This document shows, one piece after another, positions 56,702 through 64,000 of a stretch of DNA of 64,000 bases. The DNA is from a virus. The notes under the pieces are model-generated. The model searched no databases. It worked only from the letters and a program-made list of their open reading frames with translations, and had not been told where the DNA came from. The DNA lies in the IMG/VR virus record IMGVR_UViG_3300032294_001427, positions 1 to 64,000 of that record; one strand, 5' to 3'. The stretch's first letter is position 1, and each line of letters begins with the position of its first letter. A program made the position numbers and the translations under genes.

Positions 56702-57196
56702 TTATTGACCCTTTAAAATTGAATCGAACATCCAGCCAAACTTCTTGTGGCTGTCAAACAAGTCTTGCAAGAAATTTCCAAGACCAACCTCATCTGCCGC
56801 TTCAGCCATTTTCTGACAGGCCAATAGTCCAGCAAGAATTCTTTTATTATCTGCAGAGAGCGTAGAAACCATTTCCGCGCCCGTCAACGAATCCGTGTTT
56901 TCGGTTAGTGATGCATTGGCGATCAACGAAGCCAGATTCATTGGGGCTGGCGCATTCAGTGCGCGAATCTGTTCAGCAAGGCGATCTAAATTATCAAAAA
57001 CCCCCTCGTAGACTTTGCCAAAGAAATCGTGCAACTGAGGAAAGTCTTTTCCGACTACGTTCCAGTGAAACGAATGGGATTTAAAATAGAACACGAATGC
57101 GTCTGCGAAGACTTTGTTTAAAGCCTCGATCAATGCGGGTTCTGCCTCTTCGTTTAGAGTCTTTTCCGCCTGTTCAACCAGTTGATTATACTGCAT
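56702..57196 (-). CDS. Dps-like ferritin-fold protein
   Basis: 164 residues from MQYNQLVEQAEKT after GAGG. FYFKSHSFHWNVVGKDFPQLHDFFGKVYEGVFDNLDRLAEQIRAL is the Dps ferroxidase-helix signature (HWNV, LHxFF, DxxAEQIR). Dps proteins bind DNA or oxidise iron as dodecamers. In a phage it could condense or protect injected or nascent DNA. The basic N-tail seen in DNA-binding Dps is absent, so ferroxidase/protection is as likely. Confidence 0.75.
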   Translation of the reverse strand: MQYNQLVEQAEKTLNEEAEPALIEALNKVFADAFVFYFKSHSFHWNVVGKDFPQLHDFFGKVYEGVFDNLDRLAEQIRALNAPAPMNLASLIANASLTENTDSLTGAEMVSTLSADNKRILAGLLACQKMAEAADEVGLGNFLQDLFDSHKKFGWMFDSILKGQ

Positions 57197-57467
57197 CAAG
57201 TTCCTCAATTTTTAATTTTAAATCAGTCGTTCCGCGCTTTATTCTGTGATAAAACTCTGAAGGAATAAAGAACTGATCTCCTTTATTTAAAACCTTTGGG
57301 AGGTTATTATCGAATTGAATCTCCCAGCCCGTACCCTCTAAAACCTCAATAAATCTGTCTTTTCGGTCTCTATGCCAAACAAGTTCCTCGCTCAAAACAT
57401 CATGTTTAAATGTTCGCGAAAACGATGAATTATTTAGTTTTTCATCGATGTATGGCTCACGGTTCAT
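57186..57467 (-). CDS. Cupin-like protein
   Basis: 93 residues: EELVWHRDRKDRFIEVLEGTGWEIQFDNNLP, KGDQFFIPSEFYHRIKRG. H-x...E and H residues fit a cupin metal site. Overlaps the Dps-like start by 11 bp. Substrate unknown. Confidence 0.62.
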   Translation of the reverse strand: MNREPYIDEKLNNSSFSRTFKHDVLSEELVWHRDRKDRFIEVLEGTGWEIQFDNNLPKVLNKGDQFFIPSEFYHRIKRGTTDLKLKIEELDAV

Positions 57468-57473
57468 TTAATT

Positions 57474-60400
57474 TTACCACCAAACCTTTCCCGAATTGCT
57501 GAAGAAACGCGGCCAGCGGCAAGCCCAATACGATGCGCTAGTCTTATCTTTGTTCGTCAAGCAGCGGTGTCGTGCAACGAAAGATCGAACTCTGGCTGGA
57601 TCATTGAATTTCTTAGTCATTCCAGATTTACTGAAACTGACTTTCTTGACCCCACCATCGCCAGTGCGGACGTAGACGGCACCACCGCCACCCTCACGCC
57701 ATGGCTTACCGATACCCTTTCCTTTTGTTGGGTCTGAAGATTCTTCCGCCAATTGCCGACTCAATCGTTCTGCATACATTCTAATAGTCGGATTTTCATC
57801 GTTCAACGCTTGAGCGATGTGTTCTGGTGTTGCGCTCAGATGATGGAGTGCCTCCAATCTAGTATTTGAATTTGAATCTTTCAGCGCCATTGAGATATGC
57901 TCTGGTGTTACTTTTGAATTTTTATGTTTATGATATAGGATTGCATCCGTTCTAACGTAAGGATTTTCATCTTTCAACGCTTGAGTGATGTGCTCTGATG
58001 TTACTTTTTCATTTCTAATTGCACTTTGTCTGACATCCGAATCTTCATCATTTAACGCTTGAGTGATGTGCTCTGATGTTACATTTGGATGTTCGATTGC
58101 ATTTCGTCTGACAATCGAATCTTCATCATTTAACGCTTGAGTGATGTGCTCTGATGTTGCTTTTGGTTGGTTGATTGCAAGGAATCTAACCCGTGAGTTT
58201 TTATCTTTCAGTGCCGTTGAGATATGCTCTGGTGTTATTTTTTGGTGCCGTCCCCGCCCGATTGCAGCAATTCTAACATTAAGATCTTCATCTTTTAACG
58301 CTTGAGTGATGTGTTCTGATGTTGATTTTGGATGTATGATTGCAGCCCTTCTGATCACAGGATCTTCATCTTTCAACGCTTGGGTGATGTGGTCTTCTGT
58401 TATATTTGGATGTATGATTGCAGCCCCTCTGACCAGAGGATCTTTATCATTCAACGCTCGGGTGATGTGCTCTGATGTTGCATTTGGGTGCTCAATCGCA
58501 CTCCTTCTGACCATCGGGTTCTCGTGTTTCAACGCTTGAGTGATGTGATCTGGTGTCATGTTTCGGCGTGCGAGCGCAGATCCTACAACCTTTGGATCTT
58601 TATCATTTAATGCTATTGAGACATGCTCTGATGTTGCTTTTGGATTTTCAATCGCACTCCTTCTGACCAGAGGATTTTCATCTTTCAACGCTTGGGTGAT
58701 GTGATCTGATGTTACATTTGGATGGCTGGCTGCACCCATTCTGACAAATGAATCTTCATCTTTCAATGCCGTTGAAATATGTTCTGGTGTTACTTTTGAA
58801 ATTGCATTGAGTGCATGTTGTCTCATAACCGAATCTTTATCTTTCAACGCTTGAGTGACATGTTCTGATGTTACATTTCGGTGCCCAATCGCAGCCGCTT
58901 TTACGCGATAGTCTTCATCTTTCAACGCTTGAGTGATGTGCTCTGATGTTGCATTTGGGTGCTCAATTGCTGCCCTTCTGATATTCCAATTTTTATCATT
59001 TAACGCATAGGTGATGTGTTCTGGTGTCACTTTTGGATGTCTGAGCGCGACCAATTTGTTAGAATTATGCCCACTTTCTAGATATCTAAATATCCGACTT
59101 GACGTTGCTTTTGGGTGTAAGATTGTATTATACGGTTTGTCATTATAAACATCATCTTTAATGGAATAGACCTCATTCGTATCCGTTGCATTCGACAATC
59201 TTTCGGCTACGTTATGAGCATGAGCAGTAAATGCTGGATGTTTAATTCCATATTCGCTATTGAGTCCATACACGGTGCCCTTTTCTGGTTCCCCAAAAAT
59301 CTCATGTGGATGAAGAGTCGCACGATAGATTTCTTTTCCATCGTGGTCATGTCCAAATACTACAACCGTTCCCTGTTTAATTTCGTCGCGTAAATAATGT
59401 CTATTTGAACCATCTACAACGTTTTTACAACTCTGTTCTGCCCACGAATGTCCACTCGGGTGAGTTTCATCTGGCGTTGGATTTGTCTGCCCAGCGACTT
59501 CAGTTCCGCGAACAATACTCATTTTAGGTTTAGAGACAGCCTTCACACCCGCTCTAGTATTGTCGGAAGCAAACTGTTTCTGTAAATTTGGATCTTTGAT
59601 CAGTTTACTCAATTTGACCTCACGACCATATTTGTCGGAAGTTTTGCCAGATTTATACTCTTCGTGGGTCAAAGGTTTTCCGATATGGTTTTCAACTGCT
59701 TTATGAACCTCGGATTTATCTGGTGTGTGATCGATAAGATCTTCTTCCACTCGATCATTGTTCTCGCCGAAAAAATGGTCTGTGTTTTTTCTTGCAACAT
59801 TACTCATTTTTACTTCAGAATACTTGGCAGACTGTTTTGGAGTCAGATACTCTAATAGCGAATGTTTAAAGGTTCTAAAAGAAACAGCCCCAGACTCTTC
59901 CTTTAGCGGTTTTGCATTTTGTTTTTTATAGATCTTTTTAGCAAGTTGTCTAATCTGCGGGATTTTATGATTTAAGCCTTTCGCAATATTTTCTGCGCTT
60001 GCGTTTGGATGCTTGAGTGCTGCCAATTGAATATCAATATTTTCTTCATCATTGTCCAACACTTGAGAGATGTGCTCTGGTGTTACTTTTGGATGTGCAA
60101 TCGCATTTTCTCGGATAAAATCGTGTCTGCTTTTCAACGCTTTCGTGATATTTTCTGCATTTGCATTTGGATGCTGCGCAGCAGAATGGGCAACATCAGC
60201 ATCTCTATCGTCTAATGCTTTTGAGATATGTTCTGGCGTTACTTTCGGATTTTCTATAGCCCAAAATCGCATACTCGAATCCTTATCGTTCAATGCCTGT
60301 GAGATATTTTCTACGTTTACGTTTGGATGTTGAATTGCGGCTAGGCGCGTGTAAATATTTCTATCACCCAATGCTTTTGAAATATGTTCTGGCGTTGCTT

Positions 60401-62942
60401 TAGGATTTTCAATCGCCGCTTGCCTAATTGAAGGATCCCTATGCTTTAATGCTTTTGAAATTTGCTCGGAAGTTGCCTTTGGGTGTCTAATTGCGTCCAT
60501 TTTAATGTAAACATTTCCTTTTCCCGCCATTATTTCTTCGATATGATTTGGCGTTAGGTTTGGATGTTGAACTGCATAAGAGGCGTTACCCGATTTTATC
60601 ATTTCAGATAGGTGTTTTTCATTTAAATATGGACTTTCAATTGCATTTTGATCAAAATTTTTAATTCCTTTTGAAAGATCTTCTGCGGTTATTTTAGGGT
60701 GATTATATGCAGCAATTTGATCCGACTCGCGTTTTGAATTGAGAGCCTTTACCACATCTTCTCTTGATGCGGTTGGATGAAGCATAAACTTTACACCTCT
60801 ATCATCATAGACGGACGGGTGGATTGCATACATCGCTCTCCCGCCTTTGTGTTCACCAGACAATCTTTCAGCCACGTTATGAGCATGGGCAGTAAATGCG
60901 GAATTTTTGATACCGTACTCGCTATTAACAGCGTAAGTTACGTGGCCTTTATCGTTATGATGTGGCTGTAATGTGGCTCTATAGACTTCCTTGCCATCGT
61001 GGTCGTGTCCGAAAACTACGACTGTTCCGTGTTCAATTTCTTTATTCAAATAACGTTTATGTTCACCATCTTCAACGTTTTTACAACTCTGTTGTGCCCA
61101 CGAATGTCCACTCGGATGAGTTTCATCTGGCGTTGGATTTGTTTGTCCAGCGACTTCAGTTCCCCTATGGATACTAACTCTCATCGACTTGATTGCTTTT
61201 GCGCCCGCTCTAGTATTATCAGATGCGAATTGCGACTGCAACTTGGGGTCTTTAATCAGTCTACCTAACTTGACCTCGCGGCCATACTTGTCAGTGGTTC
61301 TACCAGTTCTGTATTCATCGTGAGTCAAAGGTTTTCCAATGTGGTTTTCAACTGCCTTATGAACCTCAGACTTGTCTGGCGTGTCATTGATGACATCTTC
61401 TTCGACTCTATCGTTGTTTTTACCAAAGAAATGATCCGTCTGCCTTCTTGCCTTTGGAGTCATTTCTATTTTAGAATACTTGTCAGACTGTTTTGGAGTC
61501 AGATATTCCAATAGTGATTGTTTAATAATCCTAGGAGACACCATTTCGGATTCTTCAAATGGATAGTCAAGAATTACTTCTCGACCTTCGTAGATCGCGG
61601 TTTCACCGACATCCGACTCAAGCAAGTCTTTTTCCCACTCATCTTTTGGCTGGTATTGACCTTCAGCATAAAGACGCTTGGCTTCAGAAATCATAGCAAA
61701 GAACATCTCCGACCCTGGCCGAAACACATTCTCCACGAGAGAGATTCCGTTTTGCATGTGATATTCAACGGCTTCTGGAAGTCCCGCCCCAGCGGTCAAA
61801 ACTGGCATGCCTCCCACATTAGAGTTCATAAATCCATTCGGTGTACTGCCCGTACCAACTCGACGCTTTTTTAAAGTCGGCTTCACGTTTGCGGTTTGTA
61901 TTTCACCTTTAAATTCGCGCAATGTTTTAGTTTTATTGCACGAGTCGCAGTCATCACACCCACAACTTTCGGCACTACTAGGCTGCATTTCAGCAAAAAT
62001 ATCTTCGATATCTTGATCTTGCCCAGGAGTCATTGAGATTGCATGCTCTCTATACTCATCAGTCCCCACGAACTGCATCTCAAACAGGAGATTGATGTCT
62101 TCTTTTATTGGTTGATTTTCAACCTTGGACAGCATCTTGTAATAATCTGGGCGCTCCCATAGATGGGCAAGTGCAATGACTTCTGCTGCCGATGCGTCGT
62201 TCGTATGTTCTTTCTCTACCTTTATGCCAGCCGCAACCGCCTTTTCAATATGAGACGGATCAACCCCGTGCTTCTTGGCAATATTCTCGATGGTGTGTGG
62301 AGTTTTTAATTTGGCTTCTACCGCCTCTTTTACGGGCACGCAATTAGGAACTTTGCGACCATTTTTGGTCTTCATTCCGACAGCAGTATATCCAGACCAA
62401 CAAGCATCTTTGAGATTACCAGTCGGCTTTTTAACCTTTTCTTGGATGATTGGAGATGAGCGCATTTCCAATCCCAATGAAATCAGATGTTCCAGCAATT
62501 TTTCAATCTGATTAGCGAAAAACAACCTTTCCATTTCAGTGGATTGGTTCAAGTTTATGGAATTGTTGAAAACGAATGCCTTGGTTGATTCGGCTAACTT
62601 TTCCGCCTTGAGGAACTTCTCTATTCTTTTAGATTCGTTTAATGGTAAATTTCTCTGCTCATTTCTTAGGCGAGAGACTTTGTTCGTAACAGAAACGTGG
62701 ACGTAACTGCACTGATAGGCGTTCTCTTGCAGAATTCTTTGGATTTGATCGATCTTAGATGAATCTGATATGCCATTGATAACTAAATTCTTGGCATTTT
62801 CTACTAATTTTTTGGCAGCACCATTGATAAGTTGGTCTGCTTGAACCTCTGTGAGGTCGAATTTAGAGAATATGTGCGTCAACACATAATCTTTACCGCT
62901 ACCTGGACCACCTAACAAAAAGATTCCTAATGGACTTCCCAT
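57474..62942 (-). CDS. Giant late protein: P-loop head, duplicated domain, two HEAT/LRV-like repeat arrays
   Basis: 1,822 residues. 1-160: P-loop kinase-like (GGPGSGKD at 11-18). About 180: ACWSGYTAVGMKTKNGRKVPNC motif; about 325: CGCDDCDSC. 470-700 and 1020-1247: two copies of a domain (LLEYLTPKQS; HRGTEVAGQTNPTPDE; HPSGHSWAQQSCKN; GTVVVFGHDHDGKEVYRATL). 700-1000: about 11 repeats, and 1250-1730: about 17 repeats, of a 25-residue unit HPNATSEHITQALKDEDPxV. C-terminal RHRCLTNKDKTSASYWACRW is a phage virion motif. Late box CTAAATA at 62980. Possibly virion-associated; exact role unknown. Confidence 0.6.
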   Translation of the reverse strand: MGSPLGIFLLGGPGSGKDYVLTHIFSKFDLTEVQADQLINGAAKKLVENAKNLVINGISDSSKIDQIQRILQENAYQCSYVHVSVTNKVSRLRNEQRNLPLNESKRIEKFLKAEKLAESTKAFVFNNSINLNQSTEMERLFFANQIEKLLEHLISLGLEMRSSPIIQEKVKKPTGNLKDACWSGYTAVGMKTKNGRKVPNCVPVKEAVEAKLKTPHTIENIAKKHGVDPSHIEKAVAAGIKVEKEHTNDASAAEVIALAHLWERPDYYKMLSKVENQPIKEDINLLFEMQFVGTDEYREHAISMTPGQDQDIEDIFAEMQPSSAESCGCDDCDSCNKTKTLREFKGEIQTANVKPTLKKRRVGTGSTPNGFMNSNVGGMPVLTAGAGLPEAVEYHMQNGISLVENVFRPGSEMFFAMISEAKRLYAEGQYQPKDEWEKDLLESDVGETAIYEGREVILDYPFEESEMVSPRIIKQSLLEYLTPKQSDKYSKIEMTPKARRQTDHFFGKNNDRVEEDVINDTPDKSEVHKAVENHIGKPLTHDEYRTGRTTDKYGREVKLGRLIKDPKLQSQFASDNTRAGAKAIKSMRVSIHRGTEVAGQTNPTPDETHPSGHSWAQQSCKNVEDGEHKRYLNKEIEHGTVVVFGHDHDGKEVYRATLQPHHNDKGHVTYAVNSEYGIKNSAFTAHAHNVAERLSGEHKGGRAMYAIHPSVYDDRGVKFMLHPTASREDVVKALNSKRESDQIAAYNHPKITAEDLSKGIKNFDQNAIESPYLNEKHLSEMIKSGNASYAVQHPNLTPNHIEEIMAGKGNVYIKMDAIRHPKATSEQISKALKHRDPSIRQAAIENPKATPEHISKALGDRNIYTRLAAIQHPNVNVENISQALNDKDSSMRFWAIENPKVTPEHISKALDDRDADVAHSAAQHPNANAENITKALKSRHDFIRENAIAHPKVTPEHISQVLDNDEENIDIQLAALKHPNASAENIAKGLNHKIPQIRQLAKKIYKKQNAKPLKEESGAVSFRTFKHSLLEYLTPKQSAKYSEVKMSNVARKNTDHFFGENNDRVEEDLIDHTPDKSEVHKAVENHIGKPLTHEEYKSGKTSDKYGREVKLSKLIKDPNLQKQFASDNTRAGVKAVSKPKMSIVRGTEVAGQTNPTPDETHPSGHSWAEQSCKNVVDGSNRHYLRDEIKQGTVVVFGHDHDGKEIYRATLHPHEIFGEPEKGTVYGLNSEYGIKHPAFTAHAHNVAERLSNATDTNEVYSIKDDVYNDKPYNTILHPKATSSRIFRYLESGHNSNKLVALRHPKVTPEHITYALNDKNWNIRRAAIEHPNATSEHITQALKDEDYRVKAAAIGHRNVTSEHVTQALKDKDSVMRQHALNAISKVTPEHISTALKDEDSFVRMGAASHPNVTSDHITQALKDENPLVRRSAIENPKATSEHVSIALNDKDPKVVGSALARRNMTPDHITQALKHENPMVRRSAIEHPNATSEHITRALNDKDPLVRGAAIIHPNITEDHITQALKDEDPVIRRAAIIHPKSTSEHITQALKDEDLNVRIAAIGRGRHQKITPEHISTALKDKNSRVRFLAINQPKATSEHITQALNDEDSIVRRNAIEHPNVTSEHITQALNDEDSDVRQSAIRNEKVTSEHITQALKDENPYVRTDAILYHKHKNSKVTPEHISMALKDSNSNTRLEALHHLSATPEHIAQALNDENPTIRMYAERLSRQLAEESSDPTKGKGIGKPWREGGGGAVYVRTGDGGVKKVSFSKSGMTKKFNDPARVRSFVARHRCLTNKDKTSASYWACRWPRFFSNSGKVWW

Positions 62943-62979
62943 ATCTCGTTAACTCCACTCTGTGGGATTAGTACATGTT

Positions 62980-62986
62980 TATTTAG
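62980..62986 (-). promoter_or_regulatory. Late promoter of giant gene
   Basis: CTAAATA on the minus strand, 38 bp before the ATG of the giant gene; one mismatch from the late consensus core. Confidence 0.45.
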
Positions 62987-63787
62987 TCATTTACGCACCT
63001 TCAAAATTGCATTCTGTAGTGCATCACGAACTGGCGACATGTACTTGTGGGCTGGAATGGTGCAAGTCGAGCGTCCAGCGACGGCTACTTTGGCGAATTC
63101 CTTCTCCGTATACCATTCTGGGGTAATAGCCAACATATCGGCTAACTCATGCATATCAATCGAACCCGAATTTACAAGATTCACGGGTCCGCTGGCACCC
63201 TCTTCAATTAAATCTACAGCAACCTTTACGGCTTCATCTAGGTCGGTCAACGAATTCTGACCAAAATCTACCAATTTACCCGTTCTGGCATAATTCATTA
63301 CCTTGGATAGATAATTTTTGGGTTCATCGACACCCGTAAATGGCATACGAATTCTGAATACCAAGGAGCGGGGTTTATTTTTTAGGTAAAGATCTGAAAC
63401 CCCCTTTGAAACGGAATAGATGCTACCAAAGTAATTTGGGTCAGCGTTTACGTCATCGATTTCGCCTTGGTAAATGCAGCCACTTGAAAAATGTACGAAT
63501 TGTATTCTGTGTGATTCGTATGCCTTTGGGTTTGTGCACGCTTGGTACAATTTGACGGGGAATGCGACATTTGCTTCTATAGTCTCGACCTTATATGACT
63601 CACATGCATCAACGTTTGGTGAGCCTGTTATGCCCGCACAATTGATAACGCATTCGTATGAAGAATTCTCGATTTCTCTTATCGCACTTTGGTGCGAACA
63701 CGATGTGGTCACTATATAGTCCCTTGAAATTAATTCATTGACCATCTTCTTTCCAACCCAACCTCGACCAACGACCAAAATTTTCAT
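62987..63787 (-). CDS. RmlD-like NAD-dependent sugar-nucleotide reductase/epimerase
   Basis: 266 residues from MKILVVGRGWVGKKM (ATG after AGGTTTTGATT; a TTG two codons earlier is possible). N-terminal Rossmann GxGxVG; CVINCAGITGSPNVDA; VHFSSGCIYQG; SIYSVSKGVSD (the YxxxK catalytic pair). Fits the dTDP-4-dehydrorhamnose reductase group or a related SDR. Overlaps the end of the RmlA-like gene context. Confidence 0.65.
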   Translation of the reverse strand: MKILVVGRGWVGKKMVNELISRDYIVTTSCSHQSAIREIENSSYECVINCAGITGSPNVDACESYKVETIEANVAFPVKLYQACTNPKAYESHRIQFVHFSSGCIYQGEIDDVNADPNYFGSIYSVSKGVSDLYLKNKPRSLVFRIRMPFTGVDEPKNYLSKVMNYARTGKLVDFGQNSLTDLDEAVKVAVDLIEEGASGPVNLVNSGSIDMHELADMLAITPEWYTEKEFAKVAVAGRSTCTIPAHKYMSPVRDALQNAILKVRK

Positions 63788-63789
63788 AA

Positions 63790-64000
63790 TCAAAACCTCT
63801 TGCTGATGATTCTAGCCAAATACTTACCATAGTCCGACTTACTATACTGTTCAGCCGCACGGCGAACATCATTCTCCGTGATCCATGCGTTCTTATATGC
63901 GATTTCTTCTGGGCATGCGATCATCATACCCGTTCGACGCTGAACCGATCCTACAAACACAGAAGCCTCTGAGAGCGATTCAAACGTCCCAGTATCAATC
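63790..64000 (-). CDS. RmlA-like nucleotidyltransferase, C-terminal part
   Basis: 69 codons plus stop, open at the window edge. IDTGTFESLSEASVFVG, MMIACPEEIAYKNAWI and SKSDYGKYLARI match the C-terminal domain of glucose-1-phosphate thymidylyltransferase, which makes dTDP-glucose. Together with the RmlD-like gene it suggests a dTDP-sugar for phage glycosylation. Confidence 0.68.
   Translation of the reverse strand, partial: IDTGTFESLSEASVFVGSVQRRTGMMIACPEEIAYKNAWITENDVRRAAEQYSKSDYGKYLARIISKRF

Noticed and set aside
57474-62942. CRISPR array or tandem repeat DNA element
   Set aside because: The 72-75 bp repeats are codon-based units of one open frame and vary as a protein repeat would.

Overview
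The window is 64 kb of the genome of a large lytic tailed phage related to the T4 superfamily. Support for this comes from late-promoter boxes of the TATAAATA type, a gp61-like primase, a RuvC-fold resolvase, an N-terminal signal resembling the T4 capsid targeting sequence, collagen-like tail fibre genes, a spanin/holin/endolysin set, and a dense run of small genes whose stop and start codons overlap (ATGA or TAATG). Nearly every gene lies on the minus strand. The host is a Gram-negative bacterium, because the phage encodes lipoprotein and inner-membrane spanins and Sec-type signal peptides. I cannot name the host. The combination of class II (B12-dependent) ribonucleotide reductase and ThyX is unlike coliphage T4 and recalls T4-like phages of alphaproteobacteria and environmental phages.

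Layout in coordinate order. 1-6700: an array of 19 well-formed minus-strand tRNA genes plus several atypical tRNA-like units. It is interrupted by a plus-strand methyltransferase gene, a nuclease-like gene and a GIY-YIG homing endonuclease gene, and its spacers are unusually rich in hairpins. 6.8-19.4 kb: about 40 small accessory genes in translationally coupled chains, including an alanine-rich paralogue family and an MNER...FGVE paralogue family, plus an RNA ligase. 19.5-24.8 kb: P-loop kinase, metallopeptidase-like protein, AAA ATPase. 24.9-26.6 kb: a two-gene lipid-remodelling module resembling bacterial plcP-agt. 27-32.7 kb: resolvase and TPR-fused enzymes. 32.7-37.2 kb: nucleotide metabolism and primase (nrdJ, thyX, primase) with a homing endonuclease inserted at the 3' end of the primase gene. 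37.3-39.8 kb: lysis and membrane genes. 39.8-42.6 kb: five adjacent genes for exported proteins of unknown role. 42.7-50.6 kb: virion, tail and fibre genes. 50.7-53.1 kb: GH19/M15 endolysin and small membrane proteins. 53.1-63 kb: late genes including a Dps-like protein and an 1,822-residue repeat protein with a P-loop kinase head. 63-64 kb: sugar-nucleotide genes (RmlD-like, and the end of an RmlA-like gene).

Regulation is readable in part. At least five minus-strand sigma70-type promoters have exactly 17 bp between -35 and -10 and share a conserved AT-rich box of about 28 bp upstream. They precede the tRNA array and the early small-gene runs. A further promoter at the left edge drives a leader with a hairpin and a sequence like the rRNA boxA antiterminator. 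Late genes carry TATAAATA-type boxes.

The most unusual items are: the plcP-agt-like pair; the five-gene exported-protein cassette; the displaced second copy of the primase C-terminus behind the homing endonuclease; the giant two-module repeat protein; the shared promoter box; the boxA-like leader; and the structured spacers and odd tRNA-like units of the tRNA array. All functional assignments come from reading motifs by eye, with no database search.
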